From Streptomyces humi (GTDB taxonomy: Bacteria > Actinomycetota > Actinomycetes > Streptomycetales > Streptomycetaceae), in assembly GCF_001005085.2 (NCBI RefSeq), contig NZ_LBMU02000010.1, forward strand, positions 1 to 64,000: DNA of 64,000 nt. Direction: 5' to 3'. Position numbers and translations under genes: made by a program. Every line of letters begins with the position of its first letter. Position 1 is the first letter of the stretch. Below the pieces are notes generated by a model that worked only from the letters and a program-made list of their open reading frames with translations, made no database searches and was not told where the DNA came from. Shown here piece after piece: positions 1 through 7,844 of this stretch.

Positions 1-910
1 GCCCACCCGTGCCGCCCTGCGGCACGCCTGTCCGCGGCTGGGGGGCTTGATGGGACGCGGCTGGGCAGCGGCCCACAAGGGCGCTGGGGATGCCCCCGGC
101 CGAAGGCTGGGGGAGGAACTGCGCGAGCGGCCCCCACGCGCCCGCGGCCGAAGAACCCCCCGGGCCACCCCGCTGAAACGCCGTCGCCCCCTTCGCGCCG
201 TCCTTCACCACCAGCACCGCCGGCTCCGGCAGCAGCTCACGAATGGCCTCCGGTCCGCCGCTCACCCCCCACGCCTGCTCCGCCTCGTCCTCCCCGACGA
301 AGACGATGTCGGCCCGACGCGCCAGCTCCAGCAGCACCCGCGCGCCGTCGGAGCCGGTCCACAGACTCGGCCGGTGGTTGACGTCGAACGACACCAGCGG
401 CCGTGCCCCGCCGGCAGCCGTCAGTTCGCGCAGCAGCCCCAGGCAGCCCTCGGACAGCGCGGCCGTGATCCCCGACAGGTGCAGCACCCGCCCCGCGCGC
501 ACCGCGCCCAGGTCCACCGTCTCCACCGACATCGCGGAGGCCGCCGACCCCGCCCGGTAGTAGGCCACCTCGTGCGCGTCCGTCGCCCGGTCCCCCGCCG
601 TGCGGAAGTACACCCCCGTCGGGCGTACGGCGTCCCGGCCCACGCACGAGACGTCGACGCCGTACGACGCGACCGTCTCCACCAGGTGGTCGCCGAACCC
701 GTCCGCCCCGACCCGGCTCACCCACCGCACGGTGTGCCCGGCGGCGGCCAGCCCGCAGGCCACGTTGGACTCGGCGCCGCCGATGGCGCGGTCGAAGGAG
801 GGCACGTCCGCGAGCCGTCCCGGCCGGCCGGGCAGGAACGTGACCATGGATTCGCCGAGGGCGACGACATCCACCGTGTCCGGGGCGTCAACGGCGTCCG
901 TGGCCTTCAC
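1..910 (-). CDS. PfkB-family sugar kinase (2-keto-3-deoxygluconate kinase-like), partial and repeat-invaded
   Basis: This is a ribokinase/PfkB kinase that probably phosphorylates a keto-sugar acid. The start is GTG at 910, with a GAGGAG ribosome site 11 bases upstream. PfkB signature 1 is clear at residues 44-73 (GGAESNVACGLAAAGHT, then SRVGADGFG). The substrate/ATP-domain strand VVKDGAKGATAF lies near residue 237. From about residue 246 (base ~170) the reading frame enters a GC-rich sequence typical of Streptomyces intergenic repeats. It stays open to the window edge without the expected GAGDAF active-site motif. Either the gene resumes beyond the edge with a repeat inserted, or it is broken. 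Its divergence from the D-amino-acid genes suggests joint control. Family certain, substrate uncertain. Confidence 0.8.
   Translation of the reverse strand, partial: MKATDAVDAPDTVDVVALGESMVTFLPGRPGRLADVPSFDRAIGGAESNVACGLAAAGHTVRWVSRVGADGFGDHLVETVASYGVDVSCVGRDAVRPTGVYFRTAGDRATDAHEVAYYRAGSAASAMSVETVDLGAVRAGRVLHLSGITAALSEGCLGLLRELTAAGGARPLVSFDVNHRPSLWTGSDGARVLLELARRADIVFVGEDEAEQAWGVSGGPEAIRELLPEPAVLVVKDGAKGATAFQRGGPGGSSAAGAWGPLAQFLPQPSAGGIPSALVGRCPAASHQAPQPRTGVPQGGTGG
46..150. repeat. GC-rich intergenic-type repeat inside the kinase frame
   Basis: The sequence contains the core GAGGAACTGCGCGA (113-126), found again exactly at 3950-3963. It also contains GGCCCCCACGCGCCCGCGG (129-147), found again exactly at 26976-26994. 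Both are of the type seen between genes throughout Streptomyces chromosomes. Here the element is translated as part of the kinase frame. Confidence 0.7.
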
Positions 911-1008
911 GATGGGAAGGGCTCCTCGTGGTCTCGGGTCGCTGCGGGCTCCATTGACCCGGCATTGGCGTGGATGTTAGACAGCCGTAAGCGATATACG
1001 CAATGAAC

Positions 1009-1025
1009 GTTGCAGAGAACGCAAC
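1009..1025. promoter_or_regulatory. Inverted repeat between the divergent kinase and deaminase genes
   Basis: GTTGC, seven bases, GCAAC forms a perfect 5+5 inverted repeat. It lies 22 bases upstream of the deaminase start, in the 136-base gap shared with the divergent kinase. The region is less GC-rich than its surroundings. It is a plausible operator for a regulator outside the window; IclR or GntR proteins commonly control such clusters, but that assignment is inference. Confidence 0.4.
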
Positions 1026-1046
1026 CACTCTGATCAGGGAGGCTCC

Positions 1047-2324
1047 GTGTCCCTCGACACCGGCACCGAAGCGCTGGCCCGGCTCGCGGAGGAGCGTGTC
1101 GACCACCGCTTCAAGGGCCTCCCGCCGGACGCCGAGGGCCTCACCGTCGGCGAGCTGACCGCCCAGCGCCGCAACCTCTTCACCGACGGCTTCACGACGC
1201 CGGTGCTGACGCTCTCCGCCGAGCGCCTGGAGCACAACCTCGCGCTCATGGAGTCGTACACGGCACGGCACGGGCTCGCCTTCGCCCCGCACGGCAAGAC
1301 CTCCATGGCGCCCCAGCTCTTCCGGCGCCAGATCGAGCGCGGGGCGTGGGGCATCACCCTCGCGGTGCCGCACCAGGTACGGGTGGCACGGGCGTTCGGC
1401 ACCCGCCGTGTCTTCCTCGCCAACGAGCTGGTGGACGCGCCGTCGCTCCGCTGGATCGCCGCCGAGCTGGCCCGGGACGAGGAGTTCCGCCTCGTCTGCT
1501 ACGTCGACTCGGTGCGCGGGGTCGAGCTGATGGACGCGGCCCTGCGCGGCAGCCCGCGGCCGGTGGAGGTGGTCGTCGAACTGGCGGCCGGGGAGGGCGC
1601 CCGTACCGGCGTGCGCACGGAGGCCGAGGGCGCGGCGGTCGCCGAGGCGGTGGCCGGGACGCGGACGCTGCGGCTGGTCGGCGTGGCCGGGTACGAGGGC
1701 GAGGTCCCGCGGCCGGACCCGGACCGGGTGCGCGCGTACCTGCGCCGGCTGGTCGCGCTCGCCGTCGACCTCGACAAGGCGGGCCGGTTCACCGGCGGCT
1801 CGGAGATCGTGGTCAGCGCGGGCGGCAGCGCGTGGTTCGACGCGGTGGCGGACGTCTTCGCGGAGATCCCCGAACTCTCGCTGCCGGTGCTGAAGTTGCT
1901 CCGCTCGGGCGCGTACGTCTCGCACGACGACGGCCACTACCGCGAGCTGACCCCTTTCAACCGCGTCCCCGAGGAGGGTGCCCTGGAGCCGGCGTTCCGG
2001 CTCTGGGCGCAGGTCGTCTCCCGCCCCTCCCCCGGACAGGCCTTCGCCAACGCGGGCAAGCGGGACGCGGCCTACGACCTCCACCTGCCGTTCGCCCAGG
2101 TGGTCCGCCGGGAGGGTGTGCGGCGTCCGGCGACGGGCATCACCGTGACCGGCCTGTCCGACCAGCACACCTGGCTGGAGACCGCTCCCGGGGCGGACCT
2201 GGCGGTCGGGGACTGGATCGGGCTCGGCCTGTCCCACCCCTGCACGTCGTTCGACAAGTGGCAGCTGATCCCGGTCGCCGAGGCGGACGGGACGGTCGTC
2301 GACCACATCCGTACGTTCTTCTAG
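1047..2324 (+). CDS. D-amino-acid deaminase/dehydratase (fold-type III PLP enzyme)
   Basis: This 425-residue protein belongs to the alanine-racemase-N / D-serine dehydratase-like group, which removes the amino group of D-amino acids using PLP. The segment APHGKTSMAP near residue 78 carries the expected PLP lysine. The C-terminal DSD1-like part includes GLSDQHTWLE and LGLSHPCTSFDKW, whose His and Cys are the usual metal ligands. GTG start with GGGAGG four bases upstream. The next gene, an N-acyl-D-amino-acid deacylase, begins 8 bases after its stop, so the two act in sequence: deacylation frees the D-amino acid and this enzyme deaminates it. The natural substrate cannot be read from the sequence. 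Confidence 0.85.
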   Translation: MSLDTGTEALARLAEERVDHRFKGLPPDAEGLTVGELTAQRRNLFTDGFTTPVLTLSAERLEHNLALMESYTARHGLAFAPHGKTSMAPQLFRRQIERGAWGITLAVPHQVRVARAFGTRRVFLANELVDAPSLRWIAAELARDEEFRLVCYVDSVRGVELMDAALRGSPRPVEVVVELAAGEGARTGVRTEAEGAAVAEAVAGTRTLRLVGVAGYEGEVPRPDPDRVRAYLRRLVALAVDLDKAGRFTGGSEIVVSAGGSAWFDAVADVFAEIPELSLPVLKLLRSGAYVSHDDGHYRELTPFNRVPEEGALEPAFRLWAQVVSRPSPGQAFANAGKRDAAYDLHLPFAQVVRREGVRRPATGITVTGLSDQHTWLETAPGADLAVGDWIGLGLSHPCTSFDKWQLIPVAEADGTVVDHIRTFF

Positions 2325-2332
2325 GAGGGGTC

Positions 2333-3943
2333 GTGGAGGATCTGGTCATCCGGGACGCGGACGTCGTCGACGGCAGCGGCGAACCCTCCTACCGCGCGGA
2401 CGTGGTGGTGGACGCGGGCCGGATCGTCGCCATCGTCAAGGAGGCCGCGGCGGCCGGCTGCCAACGCCCCCGCGCCATGCGCGAACTGGACGCCGAGGGC
2501 CTGGCCCTCTCCCCCGGTTTCGTGGACATGCACGCGCACAGCGACCTGGCGCTGCTGCGCGACCCCGACCACAGCGCCAAGGCCGCGCAGGGGGTGACCC
2601 TCGAGGTGCTCGGCCAGGACGGGCTGTCGTACGCGCCGGTGGACGACCGCACCCTGGCGGAGGTCCGCCGGGCGATCGCCGGCTGGAACGGTCTCGGCGA
2701 CGACATCGACTTCGACTGGCGGTCGGTCGGCGAGTACCTGGACCGTCTCGACCGGGGCATCGCGGTGAACGCGGCCTACCTGGTCCCCCAGGGCACGGTC
2801 CGCGCGCTCGTCGTCGGCTGGGAGGACCGCGCGGCGACCCCCGCCGAGCTGGACCGGATGCGCCGTCTGGTCGCGGAGGGCCTGGAGCAGGGCGCGGTGG
2901 GCCTGTCCTCCGGGCTCACCTACACCCCCGGCATGTACGCCCCGGACGCCGAACTGACCGAGCTGTGCCGGGTGGTGGCGGAGCACGGCGGCTACTACTG
3001 CCCGCACCACCGCTCGTACGGCGCGGGCGCCCTCGACGCCTACGCGGAGATGGTGGCCCTGGCGAGGGAGGCGGGCTGCCCGCTGCACCTGGCCCACGCC
3101 ACCATGAACTTCGGCGTGAACGAGGGCCGGGCACCGGAGCTGCTGTCCCTCCTCGACGAGGCCCTCGCCGCGGGCGCCGACATCACCCTCGACACCTACC
3201 CGTACACCCCCGGCAGCACGACCCTCGCGGCGATCCTGCCGAGCTGGTCGAACGAGGGCGGCCCGGCGGCGGCCCTGGCCCGGCTGGCGGACGACGACAC
3301 GTCCGAACGCGTCCGCCACCACTTGGAGGCGGTCGGCTCCGACGGCTGCCACGGCGTCCCCGTCGAGTGGGACACGATCGAGATCTCGGGCGTCGCCGAT
3401 CCCGCGCTGGCGGAGTTCACCGGCCGCACGGTGGCGGAGTCGGCGCGGCTACGCGGCGAGACCCCGTGGGCGACGGCCCGCCACCTGCTGCTGACGGACC
3501 GGCTGGCCACCTCGATCCTCCAGCACGTCGGCCACGAGGAGAACGTCCGCACGATCATGCGCCACCCGGTCCACACGGGCGGCTCGGACGGCATCCTGCA
3601 CGGCACCAAGCCCCACCCTCGGGCCTACGGCACGTTCCCGCACTACCTCGGCCACTACGTACGGGAGTTGGGCATCCTCTCCCTGGAGGAGTGTGTGGCC
3701 CACCTCACCTCACGCCCCGCGGCCCGGCTACGCCTGCCGGACCGCGGCCTGATCCGCGAGGGCCACCGCGCCGACCTCGTCCTCTTCGACCCGGATACGG
3801 TGGCGGCGGGCGCGACGTTCGAGAACCCCCGCACCCTGCCGACCGGCATCCCGCACGTCCTGATCGACGGCCGCTTCGTGATCGAGGACGGCCGGAGAAC
3901 AGAGGTACTCGCCGGACGGTCGGTACGCGGAACACCCCTTTAG
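2333..3943 (+). CDS. N-acyl-D-amino-acid deacylase (D-aminoacylase)
   Basis: This 536-residue amidohydrolase-superfamily enzyme hydrolyses N-acyl-D-amino acids. Metal-binding DMHAHSD lies at residues 65-71. Other D-aminoacylase landmarks are EVLGQDG, LHLAHATMNFG, DTYPYTPGSTTL and HTGGSDGILHG. GTG at 2333 is chosen over the long upstream open frame because AGGAGGGG, which overlaps the deaminase stop codon, sits just before it, and family proteins begin with the same LVIRDADVVDGSG strand. It is co-transcribed with the deaminase. It ends in a repeat-bearing junction with the convergent protease gene. Confidence 0.92.
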   Translation: MEDLVIRDADVVDGSGEPSYRADVVVDAGRIVAIVKEAAAAGCQRPRAMRELDAEGLALSPGFVDMHAHSDLALLRDPDHSAKAAQGVTLEVLGQDGLSYAPVDDRTLAEVRRAIAGWNGLGDDIDFDWRSVGEYLDRLDRGIAVNAAYLVPQGTVRALVVGWEDRAATPAELDRMRRLVAEGLEQGAVGLSSGLTYTPGMYAPDAELTELCRVVAEHGGYYCPHHRSYGAGALDAYAEMVALAREAGCPLHLAHATMNFGVNEGRAPELLSLLDEALAAGADITLDTYPYTPGSTTLAAILPSWSNEGGPAAALARLADDDTSERVRHHLEAVGSDGCHGVPVEWDTIEISGVADPALAEFTGRTVAESARLRGETPWATARHLLLTDRLATSILQHVGHEENVRTIMRHPVHTGGSDGILHGTKPHPRAYGTFPHYLGHYVRELGILSLEECVAHLTSRPAARLRLPDRGLIREGHRADLVLFDPDTVAAGATFENPRTLPTGIPHVLIDGRFVIEDGRRTEVLAGRSVRGTPL

Positions 3944-4000
3944 GGGCACGAGGAACTGCGCGACCAGCCCGCACGCACCCGCACCCGCACCCGAAAGACG
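3944..4000. repeat. Intergenic GC-rich repeat at a convergent junction
   Basis: The sequence after the deacylase stop contains GAGGAACTGCGCGA (3950-3963), identical to bases inside the kinase repeat near the left edge, then a run of CGCACC units. It has no coding content and sits between two converging genes, the usual location for this element. Confidence 0.6.
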
Positions 4001-4004
4001 ACCC

Positions 4005-4838
4005 CTACGGCTTCGGCAACGTGCACGCGCTCGCGCCGAGGTTCAGCACGTTCCCCGTCGTGAAGCACGCCGGGATGTTGTACGTCTCCTCGGCGTAGTT
4101 GATCCCCTGCCGCACCGTCACGTTCCCGCTCTCGTCGACCTCGCACGGGTTGTCGACGGTGCACCGCTCCCCGTCCTCGTTGCCGGTGTTGTTGACTGCG
4201 ACCACCTGCCCCGTGGTGGTGTCGATCACCGGCGAGCCCGAGGTCCCCCCGATCGTGTCGCACGCGGAGGTGTAGCGGACCGAGTCCTTCCAGGTCCAGT
4301 CGCCCTCCTTCAGCCGGTACACGAACCCGTCGATGTTGCAGCTGTAGATCGTCTTCCAGTAGCCGGAGACGACCTTGATGGCGGTGCCGGCGACGGGGTG
4401 GGTGGCGCTGACGGTGAGCGGGCTGATGCCGTAGGAGCTCTTGATGGCCGCGTACGTCGTGGTGGTGCGGTAGATCGTGACGTCGGTGTCGGTCATCGTC
4501 GAGTAGACGACCTGGTTGGCGCGGAGGGTGGCGACGCGGGTACCGGAGGAGTTCAGCAGGCCGAAGGTACGGCTGGAGGACTGGCCGGTGATGACCTCGC
4601 CGGGGTCCGGGAAGCCGGTCTCCAGGCAGTGGCCGTTGGTGAGGACCAGCGCCGGGTCGGTGTCCGCGGAGTTCGGGAAGCGGATGACGGAGCCGGAGCA
4701 GTTGCTGAGCGAGACGGTGCCGGCGAAGTTGACGGTCACCGCCGCGGCCGCCTTGGCCTGTGGTGCGGCGACCGCCGGTGCCGTGCCGATCCCGGTGATG
4801 GCCAGGGAGGCGAGCGCGGCGACGAGAGGCTTGTTCAT
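4005..4838 (-). CDS. Secreted trypsin-like serine protease
   Basis: This 277-residue secreted chymotrypsin-fold protease has a signal peptide at about residues 1-26, ending APAVAAPQA. The triad is visible: His in VLTNGHCLE, Asp in TDTDVTIYR and Ser in IGGTSGSPVID. Paired cysteines (SCNIDG, TSACDT, CTVDNPC, CFTT) suggest disulfides typical of exported proteases. ATG at 4838 is chosen because the signal peptide begins there and AGAGGGGA precedes it; the longer frame adds 70 residues of non-protein-like sequence. A strong hairpin lies in the leader at 4863-4887. Confidence 0.9.
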   Translation of the reverse strand: MNKPLVAALASLAITGIGTAPAVAAPQAKAAAAVTVNFAGTVSLSNCSGSVIRFPNSADTDPALVLTNGHCLETGFPDPGEVITGQSSSRTFGLLNSSGTRVATLRANQVVYSTMTDTDVTIYRTTTTYAAIKSSYGISPLTVSATHPVAGTAIKVVSGYWKTIYSCNIDGFVYRLKEGDWTWKDSVRYTSACDTIGGTSGSPVIDTTTGQVVAVNNTGNEDGERCTVDNPCEVDESGNVTVRQGINYAEETYNIPACFTTGNVLNLGASACTLPKP

Positions 4839-4862
4839 GTGGGGGTCCCCTCTATATGACGA

Positions 4863-4887
4863 GGTGACCGGAGATCTTCCGGTCACC
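4863..4887 (-). promoter_or_regulatory. Perfect 10-bp inverted repeat in the protease 5' region
   Basis: GGTGACCGGA and TCCGGTCACC flank a 5-base loop, 25 bases upstream of the protease ATG. It could be an operator or an mRNA hairpin that affects ribosome access or stability. No run of Ts follows on the coding strand, so a terminator is less likely. Confidence 0.5.
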
Positions 4888-5008
4888 CGCTGTTTTGTCA
4901 TGCACATTCTCAGCACAAGCGCACGCGAGGGCAAGGAGTTGTTTCCGGAACGGCCATGGCCGATTTCCGCCCGTGACAGCGGCCCGCGCTTCCGGCGGCC
5001 GGGGACTG

Positions 5009-5084
5009 GGGCCTGTCCGGCAATTCCCGCCCGCTCCGCGGCGCCCACCCTCCGGGCGGACGACGGGAATGGTCGGACAGGCCC
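5009..5084. terminator. Large imperfect palindrome after the membrane-protein gene
   Basis: Two 21-base arms match at 19 of 21 positions (5009-5029 and 5064-5084; outer 11 bases GGGCCTGTCCG perfect) and enclose 34 GC-rich bases. The right arm touches the TAG stop of the gene at 5084-5749, so it probably ends that transcript. Long arms and a long centre also fit a small palindromic repeat element. Confidence 0.55.
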
Positions 5085-5749
5085 TAGCGGGAGTGGCCGC
5101 CGCCCCTGCCGTGGCCCCAGCCGTGCCCCCCGTAGCCGGCGGACCCGGTGGGCGTGGCGCCGGTGACCGTCGGTGCGGGCGTGGAGCTCGCGGCACGGCT
5201 CGGGGTGGTGTTCGAGGTGGCACCCGGCGCGGCGGTGGTCGCCGACGGGGCGGAGGCCGTGGCGGTCGCGGCCGCCGACGTGGCCGTGCGGGCCGACGGC
5301 GGCACCGCGGCGGGCACGGCCGACTCCGGCGACGGCGCGGCGGACGTACCGCCCGGGGTCGCACCCTCCGCGGGCGCGGACGCGTCGGCCGTCGCGCGCT
5401 CCGTGTGGTTCCGCTCACCCTGCGCGCCGTCGGACGACGAGGTCCAGGCGACTCCGGCGAGCAGCGCGGCCACGGAAGCGGCGCCGATCGCCCCGGCGGC
5501 CGCCACCCTGTTCCGCGGGCGGCGGCCGGCCGCCGCCCGGCGCCGCTCGGCCCGGCCCGGCGCCGCCGGAGGTGCCCCCGGTGCCGCGGCGGGGGCGATC
5601 CGGGGCAGTTCGCGCGTCTCGTCGTAGGCGTTGAGCCAGCCGTGCGCGGACGCCGGGTCCCGGTACTCCTCGTACTCCGGGGCCGGTCCGGCCTGGGTCT
5701 GGTAGACGCTCGGCGCCCCGGTCTCGTCGTCCTCGGCAGGTCTCGGCAT
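5084..5749 (-). CDS. Hypothetical single-pass membrane protein with Ala/Thr/Ser-rich exterior
   Basis: I do not recognise a family for this 221-residue protein. It has an acidic N-terminus with a Pro/Ala stretch, a basic RRRAAAGRRPRNR patch (~69-81), one transmembrane helix (~83-101), then a low-complexity Ala/Ser/Thr/Pro exterior ending in a Gly/His tail (YGGHGWGHGRGGGHSR). The tail could bind metal, but that is speculation. The ATG has no ribosome site. A good -10 (TACAAT on the minus strand, 5758-5763) lies 8 bases before the ATG, which fits a leaderless mRNA. Confidence 0.65.
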   Translation of the reverse strand: MPRPAEDDETGAPSVYQTQAGPAPEYEEYRDPASAHGWLNAYDETRELPRIAPAAAPGAPPAAPGRAERRRAAAGRRPRNRVAAAGAIGAASVAALLAGVAWTSSSDGAQGERNHTERATADASAPAEGATPGGTSAAPSPESAVPAAVPPSARTATSAAATATASAPSATTAAPGATSNTTPSRAASSTPAPTVTGATPTGSAGYGGHGWGHGRGGGHSR

Positions 5750-5757
5750 GGACGCGG

Positions 5758-5763
5758 ATTGTA
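5758..5763 (-). promoter_or_regulatory. -10 element (TACAAT) of a probable leaderless promoter
   Basis: TACAAT on the minus strand ends 8 bases before the ATG at 5749. With usual -10 spacing, transcription would begin at or next to the start codon. The -35 is not clear. Confidence 0.4.
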
Positions 5764-5895
5764 GGGAGAGGAAGGGCCTTTGAGACAGCTACCGGCGATA
5801 ACAGGCCAAATCACCTGGGCCCGGAACCGTCCCAGGTATCCCTCGTCCGTGTCTCACGTGGTGGGAAACACGGCACGGCGGGCGTTACCGGGCCG

Positions 5896-5901
5896 TAAGC
5901 T
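5896..5901 (+). promoter_or_regulatory. -10-like element of the aminotransferase gene
   Basis: TAAGCT ends 7 bases before the ATG at 5909, and no Shine-Dalgarno sequence is present. This arrangement suggests a leaderless transcript. The -35 is not canonical. Confidence 0.3.
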
Positions 5902-5908
5902 CACCGGC

Positions 5909-7120
5909 ATGCAGGTGATCCAGTCGACCAAGCTCGCCAATGTCTGTTACGAGATCCGGGGCCCGGTTCTCGAGGAGGCGATGCGGCTCGAGGCGGCGGG
6001 GCACCGCATCCTCAAGCTGAACACCGGGAACCCGGCGGCCTTCGGCTTCGAGTGCCCGCCGGAGATCCTGGAGGACATCCTCCGCAACGTCTCCACGGCA
6101 CACGGCTACGGCGACGCGAAGGGCCTGCTGGCCGCCCGCCGCGCGGTCGTCATGCACAACCAGACCATCGGGATCGAGACCGACGTCGAGCACGTCTTCA
6201 TCGGCAACGGCGTCTCCGAGCTGATCGTGATGGCGATGCAGGGCCTGCTCGACGACGGCGACGAGGTGCTCGTACCGGCGCCGGACTACCCGCTGTGGAC
6301 CGCGGCGGTCTCGCTCTCCGGCGGTACGGCCGTGCACTACCGCTGCGACGAGCAGGCGGACTGGATGCCCGACCTCGCCGACATCGAACGCAAGGTCACC
6401 GACCGCACCAAGGCGATCGTCATCATCAACCCGAACAACCCGACGGGCGCGGTGTACGACGAGGCGATGCTGAGGGGCCTGACCGACATCGCCCGCCGGC
6501 ACAACCTGCTCGTCTGCTCCGACGAGATCTACGACAAGATCCTCTACGACGGCGCCACCCACACGCCGACCGCCTCCGTCGCCCCCGACCTGCTCACGCT
6601 CACCTTCAACGGCATGTCCAAGGCGTACCGGGTGGCCGGTTACCGGGTCGGCTGGATGTCCGTCTCCGGGCCCCGCGCGCACGCCGACTCCTACATCGAG
6701 GGTCTGACGATCCTCGCGAACATGCGGCTGTGCGCCAACATGCCGGGCCAGCACGGAGTGGTCGCCGCGCTCAGCGGCCGGCAGACCATCAACGACCTCG
6801 TCCTGCCGGGCGGGCGGCTGAAGGAGCAGGTGGACCTCGCCTACGACCTGCTCACCCAGATCCCGGGCGTCACCTGCGTCCGCCCCAAGGGCGCCCTGTA
6901 CCTGTTCCCGCGCCTCGACCCGCAGGTGTTCAAGATCAAGGACGACCGGCAGATGGTCCTGGACCTGCTGCGGCAGGAGAAGATCATGGTCGTCCAGGGC
7001 AGCGGCTTCAACTGGCCGGAGCCGGACCACTTCCGGGTGGTGACCCTGCCGACGGTCGGCGACCTGCGGGACGCGATCACCCGGATCGGCCGGTTCCTGG
7101 ACGGGTACGGCCAGCCGTAG
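5909..7120 (+). CDS. PLP-dependent class I/II aminotransferase, AlaA/AlaT-like
   Basis: This 403-residue fold-type I aminotransferase resembles the glutamate-pyruvate (alanine) transaminases of actinobacteria. Landmarks: LNTGNPAAFGF (37-47), HGYGDAKGLLAAR (65-77), NPNNPTG (174-180), CSDEIYDK (203-210) and the PLP-lysine segment FNGMSKAYRVAGYRVGW with Lys238. ATG 5909 is chosen because the AlaT-type N-terminus (QSTKLANVCYEIRGPV) starts there. The gene has no ribosome site and appears leaderless. It is monocistronic; the next gene has its own promoter. Exact substrates are inferred from family likeness. Confidence 0.85.
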   Translation: MQVIQSTKLANVCYEIRGPVLEEAMRLEAAGHRILKLNTGNPAAFGFECPPEILEDILRNVSTAHGYGDAKGLLAARRAVVMHNQTIGIETDVEHVFIGNGVSELIVMAMQGLLDDGDEVLVPAPDYPLWTAAVSLSGGTAVHYRCDEQADWMPDLADIERKVTDRTKAIVIINPNNPTGAVYDEAMLRGLTDIARRHNLLVCSDEIYDKILYDGATHTPTASVAPDLLTLTFNGMSKAYRVAGYRVGWMSVSGPRAHADSYIEGLTILANMRLCANMPGQHGVVAALSGRQTINDLVLPGGRLKEQVDLAYDLLTQIPGVTCVRPKGALYLFPRLDPQVFKIKDDRQMVLDLLRQEKIMVVQGSGFNWPEPDHFRVVTLPTVGDLRDAITRIGRFLDGYGQP

Positions 7121-7172
7121 CCGCGAGCGGGCGCAGCCGCTGGTAGCCGCCGGGCCACCGTCCGTGAACCGG

Positions 7173-7202
7173 GTCAACTTTAGACGAGATCTAAGCTAGG
7201 AT
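7173..7202 (+). promoter_or_regulatory. Promoter with palindromic operator (TTAGA-N5-TCTAA)
   Basis: A perfect inverted repeat, TTAGA CGAGA TCTAA (7180-7194), lies just before a -10 (TAGGAT, 7197-7202), with a weak -35 (GTCAAC, 7173-7178) 18 bases upstream of the -10. The repeat fills the spacer, as expected for a repressor site. The stretch is AT-richer than the surrounding DNA. Confidence 0.5.
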
Positions 7203-7235
7203 GGTTTCCTGCCAGAGCACAGGAGGCCATCTCCC

Positions 7236-7643
7236 ATGTATGAGCCGATCCGCAGCAAGTCGGTCCACAGCACGATGGCCGGCACGCCCTCGGACTTCCC
7301 CCACCGCACGCGCGAGGAGGAGCTGGACATCCAGCTCGCCGGGCACCTCGCGGCGCTGCTCGCCGTCACCGACGAGCTGCGCACCCTCACGCCGTCCACC
7401 GACCTCGACGCCGCCGCGACCCGGCTGGCCGAACAGGTGACCCGGCTGCGGGGCGGACGCACTCCGGTCCGCGCCTCGCTGACGACGGTCCAGCAGCCGG
7501 CCACGCTCCACGAACGCGCCCACGCGCTGGCGGGCCGCGCCCTGGTGGTCGCCGCCTCCCGGGCGGACACCGCGGCGGCGATCCTCGCGGCTGAGCGCAT
7601 GGACGCCCACGCGGCGGCGACGGAACTCACCACGACGGGCTGA
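7236..7643 (+). CDS. Small conserved hypothetical protein
   Basis: I do not recognise a family for this 135-residue soluble protein. It is mostly helical and alanine-rich, with two predicted helical stretches (about 38-75 and 88-130), no signal peptide, no membrane segment and no cysteines. ATG at 7236 follows AGGAGG at 7220-7225, an ideal ribosome site. The gene stands alone between its own promoter (7173-7202) and a terminator (7666-7703), so it is a separately regulated unit. Function unknown. Confidence 0.7.
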   Translation: MYEPIRSKSVHSTMAGTPSDFPHRTREEELDIQLAGHLAALLAVTDELRTLTPSTDLDAAATRLAEQVTRLRGGRTPVRASLTTVQQPATLHERAHALAGRALVVAASRADTAAAILAAERMDAHAAATELTTTG

Positions 7644-7665
7644 CCCGCCCCTTCCCAGGAACGGC

Positions 7666-7703
7666 CCCGGTCCGCGCGCACCCGCAGCGACGCGCGGACC
7701 GGG
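7666..7703 (+). terminator. Strong hairpin terminator after the small hypothetical gene
   Basis: CCCGGTCCGCGCG and CGCGCGGACCGGG form a perfect 13-bp stem with a 12-base loop, starting 23 bases after the stop codon. It lacks a long U-run, as is usual in Streptomyces. Confidence 0.75.
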
Positions 7704-7844
7704 TTGCCACAACCCCGCCCCCGGACCCGCCCGTTGCACTCCTGAGCGGCCTTCGTCCCCCCGTTGTAATCCGGGACGTCCGATTCACCCCCCGTTCACC
7801 CTGGACGCCCAGGAACGTGGGGTTCCGCGAGCACGCTCCCCCGC

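Noticed and set aside
1346..2332. N-terminal extension of the D-aminoacylase frame
   Set aside because: It overlaps the deaminase gene in another frame; the good ribosome site and family N-terminus lie at 2333.
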